Shown here: piece by piece, positions 8,092-14,704 of the stretch
Layout of the letters: every line of letters starts with the position of its first letter
Numbering within the stretch: position 1 is the first letter of the stretch
IMG/VR virus record: IMGVR_UViG_3300009182_000249
Coordinates: 1-28,529 of that record
Reading direction: 5' to 3' (one strand)
Source: a virus
Length of the DNA stretch: 28,529 nt
Made by a program: the position numbers and the translations under genes
The notes under the pieces: model-generated
Databases searched by the model: none
Seen by the model: only the letters and a program-made list of their open reading frames with translations
What the model was told of the DNA's origin: nothing

Positions 8092-8439
8092 TTAGAAAGG
8101 CAGATCTGAATCGTCGTCCTCCTGTTCAAAAACAGGTTTTGGACGATTCTGGAACGCCTTCGCTGGCTTCACCTTGTCAACAAAGCTAGGAGGGAAAACT
8201 GACTCCTGCTCCTGCTTGACTTTGTAGTTGCCCAGGATCTCGCTCTTGATCCCGGCATCACGCTGCTCCTTGGTCAGGGAGTGTTTGACAGAACCATCGT
8301 TGCCATACTGGTCTTTACCATCCCTGTTAGGCCAGCAGATTAGGTTCAGGTATAAGGCTTTTGTCCCATCCTTCTTGGTGACTGACTTGAGGAGCGACTT
8401 GTCGATCTTGGTTACATCTAGTGATATTGTGAATGACAT
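8092..8439 (-). CDS. Single-strand DNA-binding protein-like (115 aa)
   Basis: The first 75 residues look like an OB-fold strand pattern. The C-terminus ends in an acidic tip, EQEDDDSDLPF, which is the classic SSB tail that docks replication and repair proteins. Together with the adjacent nuclease and annealing protein it fits a phage SSB. The start is preceded by a 40-nt G-poor A/C-rich leader with no Shine-Dalgarno. Weak point: the core is short and not a textbook bacterial SSB. Confidence 0.7.
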   Translation of the reverse strand: MSFTISLDVTKIDKSLLKSVTKKDGTKALYLNLICWPNRDGKDQYGNDGSVKHSLTKEQRDAGIKSEILGNYKVKQEQESVFPPSFVDKVKPAKAFQNRPKPVFEQEDDDSDLPF

Positions 8440-8495
8440 ATGGTTATTATTTATCTTGTTGTTTTGTTTGTGTTTTTACTGACATTTTACTCTTA

Positions 8496-8687
8496 TTAGG
8501 GAGAGATAAATCCCTCCACTAGAAGATATTCCATGACTTTCTTTGCTTGTGCAGAATCTGATGGTTTGTTATCTGTTGTCATCGCAGAGAAGTTCCCATC
8601 TGCTTTTGTGATGATAAGCCAATCACGCCCACGGTATCTGATTCCAAGAGCGTATTGTTCATCAGTTTCGTTTGATGGATGGTTCAC
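8496..8687 (-). CDS. Small hypothetical protein (63 aa, GTG start proposed)
   Basis: The C-terminal part (YALGIRYRGRDWLIITKADGNFSAM) reads as a compact beta-rich domain. The frame extends upstream to 8879, but that portion overlaps the nuclease gene and is low-complexity K/Q-rich, so a GTG at 8687 is proposed, overlapping the nuclease stop by 26 nt. The start is uncertain. Function unknown. Confidence 0.45.
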   Translation of the reverse strand: MNHPSNETDEQYALGIRYRGRDWLIITKADGNFSAMTTDNKPSDSAQAKKVMEYLLVEGFISP

Positions 8688-9723
8688 CTGTTGTTGTTTC
8701 AATGAGCCATCCAAGGTCTGATTCAAGGGAGGATTTGAGTTCCTTTCCTTTTTTCCCTGTTGCTTTTCCGTATGCTTTTTCAAGAGCCGTGATGCTAATC
8801 TTTGAACAAGCCATGACATCATCAGGTTTAAGAACACTAGACAACGCAGATACAACGGCACTTGTGTCTGTGGAAACATTCCTGATTGTGCGCCCTTCTG
8901 TTAGGGTTCGTCCAGCGAATTGTTGCCCTGCGATCATCCTAGCCTTCATCTCCTTCCTGACCTCATCAATGAAGTCCAGAACGACCTCGGCTTTCTCGTC
9001 AATCGCCAAAATCTCCTCGTTTGATAGTTGGGGAACAACGGCCTTTGAGACAACCTCTAGCTCTTTATGCGCCCCACGAACCTCTGGACAAATGCTTTTA
9101 GCACGACACCATTTACAAGCATCTGGACTAGGAGTTCTGACAGCATCATGCTTTTGTGAAGCAGTAACGATGCCAACGATCTCCTGCTCTGCTTTGATGA
9201 GATCCTCCTCATCGTATTGGGCAATGGTCTTGCCAGCGGCTAGGGGTTGGATTATCGCAACAAGGATCGTCTTGAGTTGGGGGAAGGATTTCTTGACTAG
9301 GACGGCATAGGCTCGGAGTTGGTAGTTTTCAGCAGCCCCTGATTGAGCTACACGCCCCGTCTTGTAATCAGTAACGACTGCTGTGTCGTCCCCAAAGAAG
9401 TCGATGCGGTCGATAGCTCCAGAGAAGAGATCATCATACCAGAATCGCTCTTCGATGACCTCCCTTGTTCTCTCGCCTAGATCCAACTGACCGATCATCT
9501 CGGAGAATTGGGAAAGACAACGAGTTGCGATGTCTTGACCATCTTCTGTGAGTGACTCGTAGGGTTTTGTTCCCGCTAGGACGGCGTGGACATCCGCTCC
9601 TAGTGCCATGTATTTGTTCTCCTCTTGCGGAGGGAGTGTCTGCTCTAGGTTCCATGAACCTGGGCATAGGGCAAGTCGGGAGAATCCGCTTGCTGAAGGC
9701 TTTCCGTTACGCTCGTCAGTCAT
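8662..9723 (-). CDS. DUF2800/Cas4-like PD-(D/E)XK nuclease
   Basis: 353 aa. Early residues SASGFSRLALCPGSW match the DUF2800/RecB-family N-terminus. The core has GAIDRIDFFGDD, then VVTDYKTGR (D...DxK active site) and ENYQLRAYAVL, the QxxxY motif. A later C-K-W-C-x5-C cluster (CKWCRAKSIC) suggests an iron-sulfur or zinc clasp as in Cas4/AddB-like nucleases. Such proteins pair with annealing proteins as 5'-3' exonucleases in phage recombination, and a RecT-like gene lies 365 nt upstream. The start at 9723 overlaps the upstream stop by 8 nt (ATGACTGA). Confidence 0.8.
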   Translation of the reverse strand: MTDERNGKPSASGFSRLALCPGSWNLEQTLPPQEENKYMALGADVHAVLAGTKPYESLTEDGQDIATRCLSQFSEMIGQLDLGERTREVIEERFWYDDLFSGAIDRIDFFGDDTAVVTDYKTGRVAQSGAAENYQLRAYAVLVKKSFPQLKTILVAIIQPLAAGKTIAQYDEEDLIKAEQEIVGIVTASQKHDAVRTPSPDACKWCRAKSICPEVRGAHKELEVVSKAVVPQLSNEEILAIDEKAEVVLDFIDEVRKEMKARMIAGQQFAGRTLTEGRTIRNVSTDTSAVVSALSSVLKPDDVMACSKISITALEKAYGKATGKKGKELKSSLESDLGWLIETTTGEPSIKRN

Positions 9724-9898
9724 TGGATTTAATCTCTTGGATAAAGTGTTTTTTCCCGCAAACTCCACAACATCCATATTTATCTATGAAGTCTTTTGCA
9801 GACTCTGCTAATTGTCTTGTTGAGTAATCAATGGATTTGATGCATGACCTCAATGTGTATGTGATGTTTTCCATTATAGTTGTCTGTTTATCAGTCAT
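9716..9898 (-). CDS. Small zinc-knuckle protein (60 aa)
   Basis: Mostly helical, with a Cys pair motif CCGVCGKKHF at residues 43-52. It ends in S-N-D, like the next gene upstream. It sits between two identical 8-nt ATGACTGA overlaps. Function unknown; it may be an accessory of the recombination module. Confidence 0.6.
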   Translation of the reverse strand: MTDKQTTIMENITYTLRSCIKSIDYSTRQLAESAKDFIDKYGCCGVCGKKHFIQEIKSND

Positions 9899-10091
9899 TG
9901 GATGTTTTGTTTAAAGCGAGATAGATGGCATCAAGGGCAATAATTCTAGCCTCTTCAGGGCTGATAATTTCTGCATCTTGCAAAGAGTTTAGAGTTTCAG
10001 AATTGCGAAAGATATTCCAAAAATCAAAAGCTTTAAGGACGTGCGTAGACGCAAGTGTAGCGGCTAATGCTTTTTTGTTTTTACGGATCAT
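9891..10091 (-). CDS. Small helical hypothetical protein (66 aa)
   Basis: Starts MIRKNKKALAATLAS at 10091, in an ATGA overlap with the RecT-like stop. The sequence is a single helical domain with an EEARIIALDAIYLAL helix. No family recognised. The position between annealing protein and nuclease suggests co-expression with both. Confidence 0.6.
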   Translation of the reverse strand: MIRKNKKALAATLASTHVLKAFDFWNIFRNSETLNSLQDAEIISPEEARIIALDAIYLALNKTSND

Positions 10092-10891
10092 GAGAGTGCT
10101 GGTTTGAAGGCTAGAACATCGTCCCATTTCTCACAGATTCGAGCGATGACCTTGGGGTTGACATCCTTGAGGAGAACGCTCCTGTCCTTAATTGCCTTTT
10201 TGGCGATCAAGAACTCAATGACATGAGAGTCTTCAATCCCGGCATCCCACATCAGGGATGAGAGTGTAGTCAGAGGGTCTTGTGCCTCTGCTGCTTTCAT
10301 GCTTGCCTCTACAAGCTCCGCAACAGTAGGCACAGCGTCTTCAATTGCAATCACCGGGGCTTCCACCTTGATCTCTGGCTTCTCAACCTTGATCGGTTTC
10401 GCATCAAAGTCCTGAACCTCTTCAGCGAGATAGACTCCATTAAGGCAAGCAGGGTAGATCGCCCTGACAAGCTCGGCAACGCATCTGCTAGAAAGCATAG
10501 CGGTTGGGTATTGCTTCCAGTTCTGCTTGCTGGTCAGTCCAGCGGCTTGCGCCCTGTCCCATGTCCAAGTGACTTGGAGAGTTCCACCAGCGGGGTGCTT
10601 GCCCTCTATGGTGCATTCCTTATCGGATCTGGTGATCCATTGGATTGTTCCCCCGGCTTGTTGGAATCGAGCTAGGCAAGCCTGACTCTTGAGTGCAGGA
10701 CGGCCTTGGATGACATCATATTCAGCGCAAATGCTGGCGAATGGCTTGTTCTCTGAAACTGCTAGGAGTCCTAATGCTAGTGCCTGTTCTGGGCTTTTCA
10801 TCCCGAATAGACCTGACTTTGCGATGGCAACTGCCATCTTTTCCATGTCTCCCATCGATGGTTGACTAGATACCGCTAATGTGTTATTCAT
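10088..10891 (-). CDS. RecT-like single-strand annealing protein (probable)
   Basis: 267 aa. The central region (about 20-165) has the layout of RecT-type phage annealing proteins: SGLFGMKSPEQALALGLLAV, then PFASICAEYDVIQGRPALKSQACLARFQQAGG, and a later NWKQYPTAMLSSRCVAELVRAIYP followed by L-x-G-V-Y-x-x-E-E. The C-terminal third is acidic and helical and may contact SSB. Role: promotes annealing or strand exchange during phage recombination with the nuclease downstream. The ATG at 10891 follows an A/C-rich leader; an ATG at 10951 is in frame but lies within a hairpin. Family named from motif layout only. Confidence 0.65.
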   Translation of the reverse strand: MNNTLAVSSQPSMGDMEKMAVAIAKSGLFGMKSPEQALALGLLAVSENKPFASICAEYDVIQGRPALKSQACLARFQQAGGTIQWITRSDKECTIEGKHPAGGTLQVTWTWDRAQAAGLTSKQNWKQYPTAMLSSRCVAELVRAIYPACLNGVYLAEEVQDFDAKPIKVEKPEIKVEAPVIAIEDAVPTVAELVEASMKAAEAQDPLTTLSSLMWDAGIEDSHVIEFLIAKKAIKDRSVLLKDVNPKVIARICEKWDDVLAFKPALS

Positions 10892-10931
10892 GTTTTTGTT
10901 GGGTGCTTGCGTGGTTGCTCTGCTCCTGGTA

Positions 10932-10965
10932 GCTCCGTATGGGTTGTTCATGTCCCATACGGAGC
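10932..10965. repeat. Perfect 12-bp inverted repeat, 10-nt loop
   Basis: Arms GCTCCGTATGGG and CCCATACGGAGC. It lies between the 52-aa basic gene and the RecT-like gene, in the RecT-like leader. There is no following U-tract on either strand, so it is not a simple terminator. It may be an RNA processing/regulatory hairpin or a protein-binding palindrome. Confidence 0.75.
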
Positions 10966-10976
10966 ATTCCAAGAAG

Positions 10977-11135
10977 TTACTTCTTCTTGTAGCCCATCAT
11001 GGCGGGCTTCTTGTCCATCTTCTTGCCTTTGGTTACGGGCTTGCCTTTGGCCTCGGACATCATTTTGGTTTTGGTTTTTGGTTTCATAAAGCGTGTGTCA
11101 ATGAGTGTGTGATTCTTTGTTGGCTTGGTTTGCAT
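10977..11135 (-). CDS. Very basic microprotein (52 aa)
   Basis: About a third of its residues are lysine, with M/G/P between them, and it ends MMGYKKK. The start at 11135 shares one base with the TAA stop of the upstream 56-aa gene (TAATG). A shorter start at 11087 would give 36 aa. Composition suggests nucleic-acid binding. It is one of three basic small proteins in this segment. Confidence 0.6.
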   Translation of the reverse strand: MQTKPTKNHTLIDTRFMKPKTKTKMMSEAKGKPVTKGKKMDKKPAMMGYKKK

Positions 11136-11305
11136 TAGAGGGTTTCTGTTTCAGATTTCTCTGACGCATTGCAGCAGGTCTTGGTTTCCGGGGTCGCCGT
11201 GACCAGAGCGTGAATCTGAATCAGGAGTTCCTGCGAGATATGACCGAGCTTGTTGGCTATCTCTTGGGCTATGGTATTTAACTCTGCTAGTGTTTTGTTG
11301 TGCAT
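11135..11305 (-). CDS. Small helical hypothetical protein (56 aa)
   Basis: MHNKTLAELNTIAQEIANKL begins an amphipathic helix of about 40 residues, followed by a Thr/Glu-rich tail with C-C. This frame is preferred over a competing frame (11151-11366), whose product is low-complexity S/Q/D/G and unlike a folded protein. The start follows a strikingly A/C-rich leader (AACCAAACCAAACCAACCAC), and TAATG couples it to the next gene. Function unknown. Confidence 0.6.
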   Translation of the reverse strand: MHNKTLAELNTIAQEIANKLGHISQELLIQIHALVTATPETKTCCNASEKSETETL

Positions 11306-11365
11306 TGTGGTTGGTTTGGTTTGGTTCTCTTTCAGCGTTATTGCTGACAGAAAAGTGTGTTTTCA

Positions 11366-11629
11366 TTAGTGGCAATTCCAAGCCCTTAAACTTTTGTTTA
11401 TGCGGCTATTCGGGTCGTTCTTCTTCTTTGATCCCGTCATCTTTGCCTTCATCCCTTTCATCCTGGCGCAAAAGGAAGCCTTCCTTCCTGCGTCTGCGTC
11501 AGTCTTTGGGTGGGGCGCAGGGGCTTTAAGATGCCCCCCGTGAGCCTTGTTATAGGAAGCTCGACCAGCGGCATTGAGTCCGCCTTTGGGATTCTTCCCT
11601 GCTTTTTTTTGCCATTTCTCTGATGCCAT
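11366..11629 (-). CDS. Basic conserved phage protein, DUF6321-like (87 aa)
   Basis: GKNPKGGLNAAGRASYNKAHGG followed by FCARMKGMKAKMTGSKKKNDPNSRINKSLRAWNC matches a small basic protein family widespread in tailed phages (I believe DUF6321; the name is from memory). No catalytic residues are known for it. The strong positive charge and conservation suggest DNA or RNA contact. Confidence 0.75.
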   Translation of the reverse strand: MASEKWQKKAGKNPKGGLNAAGRASYNKAHGGHLKAPAPHPKTDADAGRKASFCARMKGMKAKMTGSKKKNDPNSRINKSLRAWNCH

Positions 11630-11633
11630 AGTG

Positions 11634-11780
11634 TTATTTCTTCTTTGCGGTTTTAGCGGATTGTTTGAATGCCTTTGCGGTGGGTGCGCCCTTGGAGCCG
11701 GGCTTCCTCATCTTCTCGCCTGATCCTTTGGCAATGCGTTCCTGCTTTTTGTGAATGTTGCTATAAAGTCCGGGTTTCAT
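11634..11780 (-). CDS. Basic conserved phage microprotein (48 aa)
   Basis: MKPGLYSNIHKKQERIAKGS followed by GEKMRKPGSKGAPTAKAFKQ and a KKK terminus. Near-identical small proteins recur in many environmental phages, of unknown function. The start at 11780 sits in an ATGA overlap with a one-span membrane microprotein. In-frame upstream codons to 11975 belong to overlapping genes in other frames. Confidence 0.75.
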   Translation of the reverse strand: MKPGLYSNIHKKQERIAKGSGEKMRKPGSKGAPTAKAFKQSAKTAKKK

Positions 11781-11860
11781 CGTGGCATTGTTAGAACAGC
11801 GAGAACTACAAGTCCAGCGATAAGAATCAAGGTTGCGATTGTTCGTGCAGGGTGGCTCAT
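11777..11860 (-). CDS. Single-span membrane microprotein (27 aa)
   Basis: MSHPARTIATLILIAGLVVL followed by AVLTMPR: a short basic head, one hydrophobic helix and a basic tail. It lies in ATGA overlaps with both the RHH gene upstream and the 48-aa gene downstream, which argues that it is translated. Its function may be membrane insertion, but this is unproven. Too short for usual gene callers. Confidence 0.6.
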   Translation of the reverse strand: MSHPARTIATLILIAGLVVLAVLTMPR

Positions 11861-12057
11861 TCGGCGGTCTGCTTGTTGAAGTAGTCCTCAAAAACGCCAA
11901 CAGCGAATGAGGACATGGATCGGCGTTGTGCTTTAGCTGCCTCGCTGACCTTGTTTTTAAGAGGGACAGGGACATAGAGACCTAGGAAGGCGTTTGCCCT
12001 GGTCTCGGTTAGGTTGCTTGCGGCGGTCGTTGGTGTGGTTGTTTCGGTTGTTGTCAT
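11857..12057 (-). CDS. Ribbon-helix-helix-like DNA-binding protein (66 aa)
   Basis: Thr-rich N-terminus (residues 1-18), then GLYVPVPLKNKVSEAAKAQR and SMSSFAVGVFEDYFNK, which read as beta strand, helix A and helix B of an Arc/CopG-type RHH fold. Likely a dimeric transcriptional regulator of the block. The start follows AACAACC. Its Thr-rich N-terminal tag recurs in two other small genes of the window. Confidence 0.65.
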   Translation of the reverse strand: MTTTETTTPTTAASNLTETRANAFLGLYVPVPLKNKVSEAAKAQRRSMSSFAVGVFEDYFNKQTAE

Positions 12058-12064
12058 GGTTGTT

Positions 12065-12241
12065 TCAGTTAGAAGTTGTGACTATTGCATTTGTTTTCGT
12101 TTCTTGCAAACCTTTTTTTGCAGGTAATGAAGATTTATATCTGGGCTTGCAGAGGTTCCAGTTGTGGTCTCTGAATAGGTGGAGAAGGAAAGGAGGCCAA
12201 TCCAGATTGGGTCTCTCTCCGTTGTAGGTTGTTGTTTTCAT
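12065..12241 (-). CDS. Small hypothetical protein downstream of the methyltransferase (58 aa)
   Basis: NLDWPPFLLHLFRDHNWNLC is an aromatic-rich segment, and the C-terminus is basic (KPRYKSSLPAKKG) then polar. The ATG at 12241 is in an ATGA overlap with the methyltransferase stop, so it is almost certainly translated with it. It may be a partner of the methyltransferase (inference from position only). Confidence 0.65.
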   Translation of the reverse strand: MKTTTYNGERPNLDWPPFLLHLFRDHNWNLCKPRYKSSLPAKKGLQETKTNAIVTTSN

Positions 12242-13824
12242 AGGTTTGTTAATTCTTTTAGAAGAGTTCTGAAGGCCAGGGTTGCTGTTGCTGGAACAAC
12301 TCCGTTTCCGAGGAGTCGGAGTTCGTCTGTTCGATTGTCACAGGAGATGCAGAGTTCTGAATAACCTGACTCCCAAGACGTAGGATCTTCTTGCCATTGC
12401 TGATCTGGTATCCCGTGTGGTTCTTGCATTCCGGGGTCATCCAGCTCTCCCCACCCCTCTGATGTTCCTGATTTGCTTGCGGGGTCACAGGAGATGTACA
12501 ACTCGGCATAACCCATCCCACAGGAAGATTCATCAAAGTTTCTACCCAACGAGGGTTGAGTTTGCCTTGATTGTTCTGGGCATGAATCGCCTGACTGCTC
12601 AAAGGTAGGTGTAGATTTACCCCCTTGGTTGCTTGAAATGCTGCTCTCTTGCTCCAAGACTCCCAATCCTCCCCAGATTTGTGATCCCGGCTCTGGGGCG
12701 TTGCCCATTTCGCTTGAATCTCTGGATTGCTTAACTTGAAGTTTATTGATCCCTTCTCTTTCCATGATTTGCTCGTCGGCTGAGATGTATGGTCGCTCGC
12801 TGACGGGGTCGGAAACATCTGCTCCCTCCTGCATTGATCCCCCAATGGAATACCCCCCTTGTTGTTGGGTCGTGAGTTGTCCGTTGCCCCGGCTCTTGGC
12901 GTTGCCCATTTCGCCACATGATCTCGTAGCTTGTATTTCCCTGCTGTCCCCTCCCTCATCTCCATGATGCCGCCCTCTCCATCCGAGGAGCTTGGAGTTC
13001 TCCACGACTCTGGGCGGTTCCCACTCGTATTGGGGTTGCCCTGGTCGGCTAGGCCAGATGCATAGACTGCTCTTGCCAGTTGATCCACTCGGTTCCCGAT
13101 CGTTCCATCCGGGTTGACTCCAGTTTGAGACATCCCAGGGGAGTCCTTGTGATCCCTCGTTGATGCGGTGGGCCAGTTCTGGGGATTGACTATGCAACTC
13201 TCCAAGTCCCTGCCTCGTTTCCCATCGTAGACTCGACCAGTCCCCGTGTTCGTGTGAGTGGGCCAATTCGCGGTAGGCCAAGATGAAGACTCTTTTCCTT
13301 TGATGAGGTGCGCCGACTTCAGACGCACTAAAAACTCCTGCCGTTGCTTTGTAACCCACTCTCTCCAATTCTCGGAGGACATGGAGCAGAACCGGTGTTC
13401 CTGCTGGATCTCTCCAGTTGTCTCCTGACAACTTTGCGGACAAGATTCCTTCAACGTTTTCAAGGAAAACAACGGAAGGTCTGCATCTTCTAATGCCGTC
13501 CAAAATGTAGGGGAAGAGGTGGCGGGGGTCTTCATCTCCATCTCGCTTTCCTGCACAACTGAATGGCTGGCAAGGGAAGCCTCCAGAGAGGATGTCCACT
13601 CGGTCACGAAACGACTCCCAAGGCAGGGTCTTAAGATCCGTCCAGAGAGGTGCTGCGTCCAAGAGTCCCGCTTCCATTTTGCTGACCAGGTTCGCACAGG
13701 CGAAACCTTCGATCTCAGAAAACAAGATTGTGCGAAGGCTTGGGATTGCTCGTTTGAGTCCGAGATCAATCCCTCCGTATCCTGCACAGAGGCTAACGTG
13801 TGTAATTGTTTGGGAAGTATCCAC
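12238..13824 (-). CDS. C5-cytosine DNA methyltransferase with long Gly/Ser-rich insert
   Basis: 528 aa from a GTG at 13824. Motif I is SLCAGYGGIDLGL (11-23), the catalytic P-C loop GGFPCQPFS (81-89, Cys85), motif VI ENV (122-124), motif VIII GAPHQRKRVFILA (171-183) and motif X LLGNGVVPATA (504-514). It transfers a methyl group from SAM to C5 of cytosine. The region between motifs VIII and X is about 310 residues, polar and repetitive (L-A-H-S, M-G-N-A, M-G-Y-A starts), far longer than a normal target-recognition domain. This region is also open in a second frame. The in-frame ATG at 13893 overlaps a membrane microprotein gene and is less likely as start. Likely protects phage DNA from restriction. 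Confidence 0.85.
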   Translation of the reverse strand: MDTSQTITHVSLCAGYGGIDLGLKRAIPSLRTILFSEIEGFACANLVSKMEAGLLDAAPLWTDLKTLPWESFRDRVDILSGGFPCQPFSCAGKRDGDEDPRHLFPYILDGIRRCRPSVVFLENVEGILSAKLSGDNWRDPAGTPVLLHVLRELERVGYKATAGVFSASEVGAPHQRKRVFILAYRELAHSHEHGDWSSLRWETRQGLGELHSQSPELAHRINEGSQGLPWDVSNWSQPGWNDREPSGSTGKSSLCIWPSRPGQPQYEWEPPRVVENSKLLGWRGRHHGDEGGDSREIQATRSCGEMGNAKSRGNGQLTTQQQGGYSIGGSMQEGADVSDPVSERPYISADEQIMEREGINKLQVKQSRDSSEMGNAPEPGSQIWGGLGVLEQESSISSNQGGKSTPTFEQSGDSCPEQSRQTQPSLGRNFDESSCGMGYAELYISCDPASKSGTSEGWGELDDPGMQEPHGIPDQQWQEDPTSWESGYSELCISCDNRTDELRLLGNGVVPATATLAFRTLLKELTNL

Positions 13825-13826
13825 AT
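12258..13826 (-). CDS. Overlapping same-strand frame with W-x-T-P repeats (522 aa, or 374 aa from 13382)
   Basis: Open for 522 codons in a different frame from the methyltransferase. Residues 1-148 look like a shadow of it, but from MSSENWREWVTKQRQEFLVR (149 on) the product becomes protein-like: seven repeats around W/F-x-T-(P/A)-x-x-x-D at about 183, 217, 275, 306, 338, 373 and 462, e.g. NWPTASTRDHK and KWATPQSRDHKSG, then LNPRWVETLMNLPVGW (423-438). I recall phage proteins with such WPTP repeats and an LNPxWVExLMG tail encoded next to or within C5 methyltransferases. An internal ATG at 13382 would give 374 aa. Whether it is translated is not established. Confidence 0.4.
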   Translation of the reverse strand: MWILPKQLHTLASVQDTEGLISDSNEQSQAFAQSCFLRSKVSPVRTWSAKWKRDSWTQHLSGRILRPCLGSRFVTEWTSSLEASLASHSVVQESEMEMKTPATSSPTFWTALEDADLPLFSLKTLKESCPQSCQETTGEIQQEHRFCSMSSENWREWVTKQRQEFLVRLKSAHLIKGKESSSWPTANWPTHTNTGTGRVYDGKRGRDLESCIVNPQNWPTASTRDHKDSPGMSQTGVNPDGTIGNRVDQLARAVYASGLADQGNPNTSGNRPESWRTPSSSDGEGGIMEMREGTAGKYKLRDHVAKWATPRAGATDNSRPNNKGGIPLGDQCRREQMFPTPSASDHTSQPTSKSWKEKGSINFKLSNPEIQAKWATPQSRDHKSGEDWESWSKRAAFQATKGVNLHLPLSSQAIHAQNNQGKLNPRWVETLMNLPVGWVMPSCTSPVTPQANQEHQRGGESWMTPECKNHTGYQISNGKKILRLGSQVIQNSASPVTIEQTNSDSSETELFQQQQPWPSELF

Positions 13827-13828
13827 TT

Positions 13829-13936
13829 TTATAGGTTATTTTTGATGAATATCGCCAGCGTGATGATGATCGCCCAGAGTGATATGCTTGCAATCAGAAT
13901 GAATGCGGCTTCGGTTAGGATCAGTTTCTTGTTCAT
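13829..13936 (-). CDS. Single-span membrane microprotein (35 aa)
   Basis: MNKKLILTEAAFILIASISL followed by WAIIITLAIFIKNNL: a basic head, one long hydrophobic helix and a short tail. The start is in an ATGA overlap with the acidic zinc-ribbon gene, and the stop is 2 nt before the methyltransferase start region. Third and longest of the one-span microproteins in this block. Role unknown. Confidence 0.6.
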   Translation of the reverse strand: MNKKLILTEAAFILIASISLWAIIITLAIFIKNNL

Positions 13937-14163
13937 ACTTCGCATTCAAAATCATCTTGGTCAGGCTCACACTCGGCGGTGACATCCTCTATGTCCACGT
14001 CCTGCCCACATCTAGGGCATTCACCGGGGTATACCTCTGCGTCTTGTCCGGGGTCGTAGAGTTCGATGGAGCCGTATTGGCCTGATGCTGGACATTCTGG
14101 TGAGAATGAGACTTCAAACTCAAACTCACACTCATCATTTTTGCAGGTGTAGTCAATTTTCAT
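13933..14163 (-). CDS. Acidic zinc-ribbon protein (76 aa)
   Basis: CKNDEC near residues 7-12 and CPRCG at 49-53 form two Cys pairs of a zinc ribbon. Overall very acidic (E/D-rich tail). Acidic small phage proteins can mimic DNA or bind basic host factors, but nothing here proves that. ATGA couples it to the membrane microprotein. Confidence 0.65.
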   Translation of the reverse strand: MKIDYTCKNDECEFEFEVSFSPECPASGQYGSIELYDPGQDAEVYPGECPRCGQDVDIEDVTAECEPDQDDFECEV

Positions 14164-14190
14164 GGTATGCGGCGGTGTTGTGGTTGATGG

Positions 14191-14448
14191 TTAAAGCCCA
14201 AACATTGCATCAAGGTGGCGATCAATGGTTGACTCTGCAATTCTTTCAGAATCTTTGAACGATTGCAATCTCTTTTTTAAGACGATCAGGTCGGCGGTGA
14301 TCTCTCTTGCCCTGGCGGTGCTGATCTGGATCGTTTCCAGCTTTCCAAGGTCTGCGTATTTCAGTAGGCTATAGAAGAGAGGCTCGATGCTGGATACGAT
14401 TCTCTGCGTCTCAGTTAATAGGTCGGCGGCGGTAGTTTGTTTGGTCAT
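14191..14448 (-). CDS. Small helical hypothetical protein (85 aa)
   Basis: Begins MTKQTTAADLLTETQRIVSS, sharing a Thr/Ala-rich start with the 56-aa gene at 15211-15381 and the RHH gene at 11857-12057. The rest is two long helices. No family recognised. Preceded by a leader with GTCTGCG-type repeats. Confidence 0.6.
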   Translation of the reverse strand: MTKQTTAADLLTETQRIVSSIEPLFYSLLKYADLGKLETIQISTARAREITADLIVLKKRLQSFKDSERIAESTIDRHLDAMFGL

Positions 14449-14458
14449 GGTCTGCGTT

Positions 14459-14704
14459 TTATGGTTGGTTATGGATTGGTCTGCGTTTTTGGGTTTCTTC
14501 TAGTGTTTTGTAAATCAATTCTCTTTCTTCTGCGTTCAATGGTATTTTTTTATGTTCAAATGTTTGCCAGGGTAGCCATTTATTCTCAAAGAACCAAGAG
14601 GGACAGTTTAACAACGGCTCCCTGTGGGTGTAACGAGGCAACCCGCATTTGCAGATTGCCTCATCACTTAATTTTTCAAGGGCGTTTTGTATCTCCTTGT
14701 TCAT
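14459..14704 (-). CDS. Small hypothetical protein with Cys pair (81 aa)
   Basis: Contains AICKCGLPRYTHREPLLNCP, whose C-x-C and later C may bind metal, followed by W-rich WFFENKWLPWQTF and a C-terminal helix. Start at 14704 shares one base with the upstream TAA (TAATG). Function unknown. Confidence 0.6.
   Translation of the reverse strand: MNKEIQNALEKLSDEAICKCGLPRYTHREPLLNCPSWFFENKWLPWQTFEHKKIPLNAEERELIYKTLEETQKRRPIHNQP

Noticed and set aside
8440-8495. 12-codon frame in the SSB leader
   Set aside because: Too short and entirely A/C-rich; better read as leader RNA.
8688-8879. Upstream extension of the small gene at 8496
   Set aside because: It falls within the nuclease coding region and is K/Q-rich low-complexity sequence. 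A GTG at 8687 was proposed instead.
8672-9310. Plus-strand frame antisense to the DUF2800-like nuclease
   Set aside because: The nuclease on the minus strand has clear catalytic motifs. The antisense product is Ser/Leu-rich with no recognisable domain.
11151-11366. Alternative minus-strand frame (MKTHFSVSNN...)
   Set aside because: Low-complexity product. The competing frame at 11135-11305 has an A/C-rich leader, a regular helix and a TAATG junction, so it was chosen.
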